Source: JAAXVQ01 sp964604705 (GTDB lineage: Bacteria; Oederibacteriota; JAAXVQ01). Taken from it: a stretch of 64,000 nt of DNA. The notes under the pieces are model-generated. The model worked only from the letters and a program-made list of their open reading frames with translations. It was not told the DNA's origin and did not search any database. Both the position numbers and the translations under genes were made by a program. Shown here piece by piece: positions 34,708 through 42,307 of this stretch; position 1 is the first letter of the stretch, and the number at the start of each line of letters is the position of its first letter. The stretch spans positions 186,001 to 250,000 of the forward strand of contig CAZSAP010000005.1 in assembly GCA_964604705.1 (NCBI GenBank), in the 5' to 3' direction.

Positions 34708-35529
34708 ATGAAATGGCTTTTAAATAAAGCGGTTTTGGAAGAAGTACTACGTCGGTTGGCACCGCCTAATCGGCTGTTGCTTTTTTTAAATTACGATTCG
34801 GTCTTGAATCCAGCAGCCGGAGAAGCGGCGGCTCCTTTGGATGCCCAAGTCCGTGAACAATTGCGGGAATTATCTGAAATTAATGCCCTTACATTGACGG
34901 TGGTGAGTGATTACTCATTGGCGGTTGTAAAAAAAGCCATAGGGTTTTCGGGTATTTATTTTATTGCCAACAACGGCATGGAAATCTTTGGCCCCGATCT
35001 GAACGTGGTGCATGCTGAAGCCAAACGTGTTCGGCAGGTCATCAAAGATGTCGCAGTCTCACTTTCGCATAAGCATTCGGAACTTCCGGATGTTGTCATT
35101 GACAATCGCGACCTTTCGTTGGTGGTAAATTTCGAAAATGCTAAACCTGCGATTCAACGTCGAACTCGCTTGGTACTGGAGCAAGTGTGGACTCCACTCA
35201 TGGATTCGTTTACCTTGCATGAAAAAAACAATACATTGGTACTACGTCCTCGCCTGGGTTGGGGCAAAGGGCGCGCTATTATGTTTTTATGGAATAAATT
35301 TGCCACTCCGCGCCGCCGTCCCTTGGTTATGGTTGTAGGCGCGGATGAGAGTGAAGAAGAGGTATACGGTTTTATGGGCCGCGAAGGTATGGGTGTGGTG
35401 GTAGGTAACGAAGCGCGTATAGCCCATTCCAAAGCGAACTATTTTCTAAAAAATCGTGGGGAAGTAAGCAAGCTTATTGCTTGGTTTTCGCGTACCATGC
35501 CACATGCCCATCATCCTGGATCTCGCTAA
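34708..35529 (+). CDS. Trehalose-phosphatase-like HAD protein lacking the nucleophile Asp
   Basis: 273 residues from the ATG at 34708 (AAAGGATGG upstream). The overall plan is that of OtsB trehalose-6-phosphatases: motif I near residues 24-33, a cap domain, the Lys of RLGWGKGRAI and the acidic motif IV VVGADESEEEVYGF. Motif I, normally LDYDGTL, reads FLNYDSVL: the phosphate-accepting first Asp is Asn28, while the second Asp (Asp30) is kept. HAD phosphatases need the first Asp to form the phospho-enzyme, so this protein is probably inactive or has another role such as binding a sugar phosphate. The frame is intact. No trehalose-phosphate synthase is nearby. Confidence 0.75.
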   Translation: MKWLLNKAVLEEVLRRLAPPNRLLLFLNYDSVLNPAAGEAAAPLDAQVREQLRELSEINALTLTVVSDYSLAVVKKAIGFSGIYFIANNGMEIFGPDLNVVHAEAKRVRQVIKDVAVSLSHKHSELPDVVIDNRDLSLVVNFENAKPAIQRRTRLVLEQVWTPLMDSFTLHEKNNTLVLRPRLGWGKGRAIMFLWNKFATPRRRPLVMVVGADESEEEVYGFMGREGMGVVVGNEARIAHSKANYFLKNRGEVSKLIAWFSRTMPHAHHPGSR

Positions 35530-35677
35530 AGCCGTATGATGAACGGTATGCCTGTAGGTTGTGCGTGATTCAAAAGGGCGGATTGGACCTGGGGCAGAAC
35601 CAAATGCAGTTTGTGGTATCCAATCCCCGTATCCGTAATCGGATGACCAATACAAACAAGGACAATCGGCGATTGTT

Positions 35678-38677
35678 ATGACTTGGATGAAATGGTTCGG
35701 CATGATGAGTATCATGGTGCTGTCGTTGGGTTCGTGGAGTTTTGCGGACCTGCCGGCCGAACAGTTGTATCGTCAGGCTTATTCGCTTTATCAAAATCGG
35801 AATTTTGAATTGGCCAGAACGCAATGGTCGAAATTTGTCCAAACCTATCCCCAACACCCGCGTACCGGAGATGTGCAATACCTATGGGCTGAAAGTTGGT
35901 ACCAAGAAGGCCATTACCTGCGAGCGGAAGAAGCGTATCGAAAGGTTTTGGAACATTATCCCTTGAGTCCGTTCCTGCCTGAAGCACGCTACCGTTTGGC
36001 ACGCTGTTTGTTCCATACCGAACGATATGCGGATGCCGAGCATGAATTTCAATTATATTTGGAAAATAATTCGGAGTCGTATCTGACCCCCGAGGCTTGG
36101 TTCTGGTTGGGGGAAAGCAAGTATCGTCAAAAACAATTTTTACCTGCGGCTGAAAACTATGACTGGTTGGTGCAGCACTATCCGAAGCACGAACTGCTGC
36201 AGTATGCCTTGTACTCCGAAGGACGGGCCTATTACGATCAGGCGCGTGTGGAGGCGGGCGCAACATCGAGCACGGTTCAGGTAGAACGTTTCCAACAAGC
36301 GGTGAATGTATTTGCTGCTTTTCAAGAACAATTTCAGAATTCCCAACTCTTCCCGGATTCGCTGTACTACCAGGCGGAGTCCTTGGTGGCATTGGAAGGC
36401 TATGATCAAGCACTCCGACAATACGAACGTTTGGAAAACGGCTTTCCGCAACATCCGTTGGCACCGTATGCCGTCTATGGCCGTGGAATTGTCTGCTTGT
36501 TAAGAGATCAACCGGTGGAAGCGGAAAGGGCATTTCGGGCCATTTTGGAAATGTTTCCCGGTCATCCTATGATTCCGCTGGCGCGCTTGCGCTTGGGACA
36601 AGCGTTGGCACGCCAAGAGCGTTTCGACGAGGCTGTGCAAGAATTAATGACCGTGGCGTTGCGCTATCCGCAAAGCCTTTTTGTGCCTCGGGCACTGTAC
36701 ACAGCCGGCTGGTGCCGGCTGCGTCAGAATAAAGAGAACGATGCCATTAATCTGTTTCAGCAACTTTTGGATTCGGAACCATCGCCGGATCTTGCCGCCC
36801 AAGCCCTCTTTTTGGTGGGCAATGCCTTTTATCGGCTGCAACGTTTTGACTCGGCGGGTAAGGCGTATCGCGATGTTTACACCGATTACGGCGATTCGGG
36901 CTGGGCGCCGTCGGCCATGTATTGGGCGGGATGGTGTGAGCTGCAACTTGGGAAACCGGAATCAGCCCTGCCGGAGTTCACACGTTTGCTCAAACAATTT
37001 CCTGAGCACGCGTTGGTTCCGGAAGCCCATTTACGCGTCGGCGACGCCTATTTTCGCATGGACAAAATGGACGAGGCACGCAAAGAATACCAATTGGTGT
37101 TGGATCAATATCCGCTGGCCCGGGAAGCCGGGCTCGCCCAATCCGGCCTGGCATGGACCTATTTCAAGGGCAATGACTACGAAGCGGCCGAGGCTGGGTT
37201 TAAACGTGTCTTATTGCTGTATTCGGCCGGCCCTGTCCAAGCCGATGCGCTTTTGCGCCTGGGTGACATTGCCTTTAACCGAAAAGAGTATGCGGCGGCC
37301 GATGAGCAGTACAGCCGGGTGATTTCACAATATCCGGGAACGCCTGAATATATGGAAGGTTGCTTTCAGAGCGGCTGGTGTGCGTACCGGAGTGAGGACT
37401 TTCCTCGCGCATTGGCTCGTTGGACCCGTTTGGTCACAGAGCAACCGAAACATCCCCTGGCCGGAGAGGCTCTTTACTGGACGGCGTGGGCTAAGTTTCG
37501 TCAAGGGCAATACGCGGATGCACGCCAGGTGTTCAAACGAATGTCCGAAGCGTATCCCGACAGCCACTTGGCGATGGATGCTCAATTGCGCGTGGGCATG
37601 TGCTATTACAATGCCAAGCAATATCCGGAGGCCATCTCTGCGTACCAGAAATTTGTCACCCGTAACCCGAACCATGCCTTAATTCCGGATGCCTTGTACG
37701 GGATTCAGTGGTCTTATTATCAGTTGGGTAAGTTTAAGGAAGCGGTGGAGGCTTCCAAGCATTTTGTGAAAACCTATCCGCAGAGTCCGCTCTCGGCCGA
37801 TGTGCAATACCGCATTGGCGAACACTATTATCAGCATCAAAATTACGACCGCGCCCGCAAAGAGTTTCAGGAGATGGTTGCCAACTATGCCAAAAGTCCC
37901 TTGGTTTCCGACGCCATTTATTGGACCGGATGGTGTGATCTGAAGGAACGTAAATTTAGTGAAGCGCTGGGCCACTTTAGGAAGGTTATGACCGATTACC
38001 CGGACCGTGAGGTGGCCATCCAAGCCGCGTTTTGGGTGGGGAGTGTGTATTACCAACTGCATGAATACGATCAGGCGATCAACACCTTTAACAAGTTTGT
38101 CGAAGACCATCCGCAACACAAGTTGGCTGCCGATGCCCGTTTCAACAAGGCCATGGCGTTTAAGCGTTTGGATATGAACGATGAAGCCAAACGCGCGTAC
38201 GACGAGGTGGTTGAACATTATCCCCAAACCGAATTGGCCTTTCGTGCCCAAATGCACATTGGATACATGCTGCAAGATACCAAGCAGTGGGCTCCGGCCA
38301 TTGAGGCATTTAAACAAGTGGCCCTCAATGCGCCCACGGATATGGCCGCTGAGGCGCAGTACTGGATTGCAGATATTTATGAAAGCCAACAGGAACTGAA
38401 GATGGCCGCGCGGGAGTATTTGAAAGTGGCGGATAAATACCCGACATCCAGCCGCTGGGCCGTGACCGCGTTGGCGCGCGTTGCTGAATTGCATGAAAAA
38501 GATGGCGAGTTTGAGGCGGCGATTGGCATTTACCAACGCATAGCCCGGAACAGTAAGGATAAGCAAGCTAAGAAATCGGCGAAGGATCGGATTAAATTGA
38601 TTAAAGAAAAGCTTGAAGCCTTGAATGCACCGCCTGCGTCCCCGGTCAAGGATGAAAAGGGAGGTGCCCGTGAGTAA
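35678..38677 (+). CDS. Periplasmic TPR-repeat protein (999 residues)
   Basis: A signal peptide (ending near GSWSFA) is followed by about two dozen TPR-like helical hairpins covering almost the whole protein, many with the pattern AxxxYxxxLxxYPxxxLxxxA. The best relatives by eye are CpoB/YbgF- and BamD-type periplasmic TPR proteins, but this one is three to four times longer. There is no lipobox. The gene is translationally coupled to the barrel gene behind it (GTGAGTAA overlap) and leads ExbB, ExbD and TonB genes, so it probably scaffolds an envelope machine powered by the proton-motive force. The 148 bases upstream show no clear promoter. Confidence 0.85.
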   Translation: MTWMKWFGMMSIMVLSLGSWSFADLPAEQLYRQAYSLYQNRNFELARTQWSKFVQTYPQHPRTGDVQYLWAESWYQEGHYLRAEEAYRKVLEHYPLSPFLPEARYRLARCLFHTERYADAEHEFQLYLENNSESYLTPEAWFWLGESKYRQKQFLPAAENYDWLVQHYPKHELLQYALYSEGRAYYDQARVEAGATSSTVQVERFQQAVNVFAAFQEQFQNSQLFPDSLYYQAESLVALEGYDQALRQYERLENGFPQHPLAPYAVYGRGIVCLLRDQPVEAERAFRAILEMFPGHPMIPLARLRLGQALARQERFDEAVQELMTVALRYPQSLFVPRALYTAGWCRLRQNKENDAINLFQQLLDSEPSPDLAAQALFLVGNAFYRLQRFDSAGKAYRDVYTDYGDSGWAPSAMYWAGWCELQLGKPESALPEFTRLLKQFPEHALVPEAHLRVGDAYFRMDKMDEARKEYQLVLDQYPLAREAGLAQSGLAWTYFKGNDYEAAEAGFKRVLLLYSAGPVQADALLRLGDIAFNRKEYAAADEQYSRVISQYPGTPEYMEGCFQSGWCAYRSEDFPRALARWTRLVTEQPKHPLAGEALYWTAWAKFRQGQYADARQVFKRMSEAYPDSHLAMDAQLRVGMCYYNAKQYPEAISAYQKFVTRNPNHALIPDALYGIQWSYYQLGKFKEAVEASKHFVKTYPQSPLSADVQYRIGEHYYQHQNYDRARKEFQEMVANYAKSPLVSDAIYWTGWCDLKERKFSEALGHFRKVMTDYPDREVAIQAAFWVGSVYYQLHEYDQAINTFNKFVEDHPQHKLAADARFNKAMAFKRLDMNDEAKRAYDEVVEHYPQTELAFRAQMHIGYMLQDTKQWAPAIEAFKQVALNAPTDMAAEAQYWIADIYESQQELKMAAREYLKVADKYPTSSRWAVTALARVAELHEKDGEFEAAIGIYQRIARNSKDKQAKKSAKDRIKLIKEKLEALNAPPASPVKDEKGGARE

Positions 38678-40427
38678 ACGTCGCCCCATGGGTTTGATTC
38701 TGTTGTGTGGGTTGGTTCTAATGCTCGGGAGTGTTGTTTCAGGTTGGGCGGCCGAGGACCGTACCGGTGAATTGTCCGGAAACCTTGAGGTTGAGAAAAA
38801 AACCACCACGGGGGCTCCGGTTGTGCAGGAACCCGAAGCCACCATTCCTTCGAAGTCAAACACCAGCCGGCCCGCATTAAAAATGCCGGAGGTTGTGGTC
38901 AAAGGGGAGAGACAGTTTCGCGTTTCATCCGAGCGCAAAGAATTGTTGATGATGGATCCTATGTCCGGGACCAAGGAAATTCCTTCGGATTTAGCCGCCG
39001 TTTCGATCCCGGGCCTGGATACGCAAAAAGGGGCGCCCCTTTCCGAGACCCATTCGGCCAAGAATTATTTGCTTCTGCTGGAAGCGGCCGCCGGAACGCA
39101 TCGTCAGGTCGAAGGCCGGGTGGCGGCAGGGCAGGAATTTGAAAACATTAATTATTTCTTACAGGGTGAATATGCGGCGGGAGCTTATCCGGCGGCGTAC
39201 GGATTTGTGCCCTTTGGGCAACATGGCGATGCCAATCTGGATATCCGATTGAATCCAACTTCAGACTCGAATATCTTGCTCACACTCCTGGGGCAGGGGG
39301 AAACCCAGACCCAACCTCAGCCCGTATCGGTCTGGGGTGAACGCTTGGAGCGCATGCATACGGGGGCGATGCTTCAAGGTGACCTGGCGCTAGGCTCACG
39401 TGTTCAAATGAGTGCCAGCGGAAGTTTTCGGAGTTTCTTGCAACGAGGTGGTCAGACCGAGAGCCCCGTACTAAAAGCGCAAAACTATAGTGGGAAAATC
39501 GAGTATGAGCAAAAAGTGGGGAAATTGCTTAATGAAGGGTTGAGCATTTGGGGCCAATTGGAGCTTCAAGGCCAGAATTCAAAGTGGGAACAATCCTCGG
39601 GGCAGCAAGACCTAGCGGAACTGCTCAAGCGCTTGACTGTATTGAGCCGGTTTCGCCTAGCGACCATGGTCCTTCTGGATTTTGGTGTTCGGTTAGAGGA
39701 ATATCAAGGGGATGTTTCGCGGAATGCGGCTCATATGTTGGGTTCGCTCTCGTTTGTGTTGCCCACGGGCAGTGTGTTTTATGGACAGTCGCAGCCGGGT
39801 CTGCAATGGCAACCTGTCAGTGAGTGGGCCTACGCCCAACCGCATCCCGGCGTCGTTTCCTTGCCTGTACCAGAACATCGCCAAACCGCCCTGCGCGCCG
39901 GTTGGCGGCAGCGCTGGTGGAGTCTCGTTTCGAGCGATGTGGCCTGGTTTCGAGAAGAAAACCAAGCGACCCCTGTGTGGTTGGATATGGATCAAGACGG
40001 AGTTTTCCTACAAAGGCAATTGGAACGGACCACCGCCAATGGCCTGGAAGTGGGCTTGGACATTCACTATTCCGATGCAATCTCGCAAAGCGTTGTATAT
40101 ACGTATCGCCAAGCCGACGCGGGCTCGGAACCCAATTGGCCCTACGTGTCCATGCATCAAATGAAGACCGAGGTGCGGATCGTGAAGGCGCCTGTGGAAG
40201 TCAGCCTTGAGTATCGGTACGTGGATGACCGCGCTGTGGCTCCTCAGGAATCTGCCGCACGCTTGTCCGCGGCTCACTTGCTGGGCGCGAAACTGGACTA
40301 TGAAGTGGCTCCGGGGTGGACCGCGTTTACACGTGTGGAAAACTGTTTGGGCTATGCATGGGAAGAATGGCAGGGTTATCCGGCACGCGGGTTGTCTGGA
40401 GTGTTGGGTATGCGTGTGAGTTTTTAA
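38670..40427 (+). CDS. TonB-dependent-receptor-like beta-barrel without plug domain
   Basis: 585 residues from the GTG at 38670, which has GGGAGGTG upstream and overlaps the TPR-gene stop; an ATG at 38625 would put 15 basic residues before the signal peptide. After the signal peptide (ending near SGWA) a TonB-box-like PEVVVKGER lies at about residues 72-80. The rest is beta-strand-like, and the end (TRVENCLGYAWEEWQGYPARGLSGVLGMRVSF) closely matches the last strands of TonB-dependent receptors, with a terminal Phe. The 130-residue plug domain of such receptors is not present. The function is unknown; a receptor-like or structural outer-membrane partner of the Ton motor encoded next is likely. 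Confidence 0.75.
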   Translation: MSKRRPMGLILLCGLVLMLGSVVSGWAAEDRTGELSGNLEVEKKTTTGAPVVQEPEATIPSKSNTSRPALKMPEVVVKGERQFRVSSERKELLMMDPMSGTKEIPSDLAAVSIPGLDTQKGAPLSETHSAKNYLLLLEAAAGTHRQVEGRVAAGQEFENINYFLQGEYAAGAYPAAYGFVPFGQHGDANLDIRLNPTSDSNILLTLLGQGETQTQPQPVSVWGERLERMHTGAMLQGDLALGSRVQMSASGSFRSFLQRGGQTESPVLKAQNYSGKIEYEQKVGKLLNEGLSIWGQLELQGQNSKWEQSSGQQDLAELLKRLTVLSRFRLATMVLLDFGVRLEEYQGDVSRNAAHMLGSLSFVLPTGSVFYGQSQPGLQWQPVSEWAYAQPHPGVVSLPVPEHRQTALRAGWRQRWWSLVSSDVAWFREENQATPVWLDMDQDGVFLQRQLERTTANGLEVGLDIHYSDAISQSVVYTYRQADAGSEPNWPYVSMHQMKTEVRIVKAPVEVSLEYRYVDDRAVAPQESAARLSAAHLLGAKLDYEVAPGWTAFTRVENCLGYAWEEWQGYPARGLSGVLGMRVSF

Positions 40428-40455
40428 ACGTTTATTCCTAGGAGGAAGACAAGGC

Positions 40456-41136
40456 ATGTTTGCAAATCTGACGTTCTGGCAACTGTTGGCAAAAGGTGGA
40501 TGGACGATGATCCTGCTTTTAGGGTTCTCGTTGGCCTCCTGGTTTATCATTTTTGAACGTATCATCCGCTATCGGCAAGCCAAGCTGGATGTGGAAGCAT
40601 TTATGGCCAAGATAAAGAAATTGATCCAGACACAACGCTATGTGGAAGCCGGTGATGTCTGCCAAGAAACACCCGGACCTGTGGCCGCCACCCTGAAAGC
40701 CGGTCTGCGTCATTTTGAAAAGGGTGTGGTTTCAGCGCGTGAGGCCATGGAACGCGTGAGCGCCATGGAGCTTATCCGCTTGGAGCATATGCTTTCAACC
40801 CTGGCGACGGTGGGCTCGGTTTCGCCCTTTGTGGGGTTGTTTGGCACTGTTTTGGGCATTATTAACGCCTTCACAGCCTTGGCGGGAAATGCTGCGGCAG
40901 GCCCCACCGTGGTGGCCAACGGTATTGCCGAAGCCTTGGTGGCGACAGCAGCCGGTTTGTTCACGGCCGTACCGGCGGTTATTGCGTATAATTATTTCGT
41001 TCGGCGGGTCACCCGCTTTGATACGGAAATGGCCACCGCGGCCTCGGATTTGTTGGATGCCATGTACGCCAAAGAAGGATCGGAAGAAGGCGCGGTCTCA
41101 GGCACACCTACACATTTGCGTCCAGGGAGAGGCTAA
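40456..41136 (+). CDS. exbB: MotA/TolQ/ExbB proton channel protein
   Basis: 226 residues, AGGAGGAAG before the ATG. Three membrane helices: about residues 15-35 (WTMILLLGFSLASWFIIFERII), 115-140 (TVGSVSPFVGLFGTVLGIINAF) and 155-180 (VATAAGLFTAVPAVIAYNYF). The second and third carry the conserved GLFGTVxGI and TAxGLxxAxPAxxxYN motifs of the family. With the ExbD/TolR-like protein it forms a proton-driven motor in the inner membrane. ExbB versus TolQ cannot be settled by motif; the TonB-like gene after it favours ExbB. Confidence 0.93.
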   Translation: MFANLTFWQLLAKGGWTMILLLGFSLASWFIIFERIIRYRQAKLDVEAFMAKIKKLIQTQRYVEAGDVCQETPGPVAATLKAGLRHFEKGVVSAREAMERVSAMELIRLEHMLSTLATVGSVSPFVGLFGTVLGIINAFTALAGNAAAGPTVVANGIAEALVATAAGLFTAVPAVIAYNYFVRRVTRFDTEMATAASDLLDAMYAKEGSEEGAVSGTPTHLRPGRG

Positions 41137-41139
41137 GCC

Positions 41140-41589
41140 ATGCGCCGGCCAGCACAACGCAACCGGGTGATGGGGGAGATCAACATTACCCCACTGACCG
41201 ATGTCATGTTGGTGCTTTTGGTGATATTTATGGTCACCACCCCGCTTATCATGAAGGCGGGCATTGACATCAATCTTCCCAAGGCGCATGTCAAGCAGGA
41301 TACACCCATGCAACGTTTGACCATTACGGTCAGCGCAGATGGGAAAGTACTCTTGGATAACGAGATGATTCCCTTGGATCAGCTGGGCCCTCGGCTAAGC
41401 GCGCTGTTCAAACAAGGCGCCGATCCAAGTGTTACGGTATCGGCCGATCAACTCGTGCCCTATGGGGATGCGGTACGGGTCTTGGACATTGCCCGTCAAG
41501 CGGGAGCGACCAAGCTGGTCTTGGCCGCAGACCCTGTGACACCTACGGGGCCAGTGCCGGTGACACCTCAGGAGATGATGACCAAGTGA
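41140..41589 (+). CDS. exbD: ExbD/TolR family protein
   Basis: 149 residues, 3 bases after the channel gene. It has one N-terminal helix (VMLVLLVIFMVTTPLIM) preceded by INITPLTDVMLVLL, where the Asp is the proton-carrying residue of the family. A periplasmic domain with the typical DGKVLLDNEMIPLDQL and YGDAVRVLDIARQAGATKLVLAADP follows. Together with ExbB it converts the proton gradient into mechanical work on the TonB-like protein, whose gene overlaps this stop by GTGA. Confidence 0.94.
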   Translation: MRRPAQRNRVMGEINITPLTDVMLVLLVIFMVTTPLIMKAGIDINLPKAHVKQDTPMQRLTITVSADGKVLLDNEMIPLDQLGPRLSALFKQGADPSVTVSADQLVPYGDAVRVLDIARQAGATKLVLAADPVTPTGPVPVTPQEMMTK

Positions 41590-42299
41590 ACGTGGATCGA
41601 ACGACCGGATATTCTCTGGCTTTAGCCTGTGTCCTGCACGGGGCTTTGGCCCTGGTGTTTGGGTCCATGGCCCTTAAAGCCATGCAGGAACCGACTACTC
41701 AGGTTCCATTGCTCATTGAGGTTACGATGCAGGGAACCAGTGCGCCCCGTTCTGTGGACGAAGGGGTTAAGGACAACGGGACGGTCGTTGCACCGAAAGA
41801 GGTTGTGGACGACAAGGACAAGGATGAAGCGCCGGCCATGACTCCGGAACAATTAAAGCAGTGGCAGGCGGCGCGCCGCAAGCAGCTGATTCAAGAATTG
41901 GCGCAATCCCGCGATAAGGTCAAGATCGGCGCCACCACCAAAGAATTGCGCCAGCACAGCGCCGGATTGGCCCAAGGGCGTGGTGCGGGTGAGTATGGCC
42001 AGCCAGGATCGCCCACCGGGACTTTGAGCCTGACCGGGGCCATTGCCACCCGCGGTTTTCAAGAACCGGATTTTTCCGTGCTGAAATCGCTGATTACCGA
42101 AGAAACTCAACTGCGTTTAAACCTGGTGGTGGCCCCGGGCGGAGAGGTGCGACAGGCCACTTTGTATGAAACATCCGGCTATCCGTTTGTGGATCAAAAG
42201 GCCATTGAACTTGCCCGCAAGATTCTCTTTGATCCATTACCCACCGATTGGAAACAAATCGACCAGTCGGGCGTGATTACCATCAAGCTCAAGTTGTAG
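41586..42299 (+). CDS. TonB-family energy transducer
   Basis: 237 residues from a GTG overlapping the exbD stop. A single N-terminal helix (GYSLALACVLHGALALVFGSMAL) contains the conserved helix-face His seen in TonB. A charged linker without the usual proline-rich repeats leads to a C-terminal TonB domain (LRLNLVVAPGGEVRQATLYETSGYPFVDQKAIELARKILFDPL). TonB spans the periplasm and pulls on outer-membrane receptors. Its natural partner is the plugless barrel encoded at 38670 or other receptors elsewhere. The short linker is less common than in enteric TonB. The following helicase gene begins 8 bases later. Confidence 0.88.
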   Translation: MNVDRTTGYSLALACVLHGALALVFGSMALKAMQEPTTQVPLLIEVTMQGTSAPRSVDEGVKDNGTVVAPKEVVDDKDKDEAPAMTPEQLKQWQAARRKQLIQELAQSRDKVKIGATTKELRQHSAGLAQGRGAGEYGQPGSPTGTLSLTGAIATRGFQEPDFSVLKSLITEETQLRLNLVVAPGGEVRQATLYETSGYPFVDQKAIELARKILFDPLPTDWKQIDQSGVITIKLKL

Positions 42300-42307
42300 C
42301 CCTACCT

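Noticed and set aside
37679..39061. A 460-codon open frame on the minus strand
   Set aside because: It lies opposite the TPR and barrel genes, which have signal peptides, ribosome sites and coupled overlaps. Its product is His/Arg-rich with no domain, as expected for a shadow frame.
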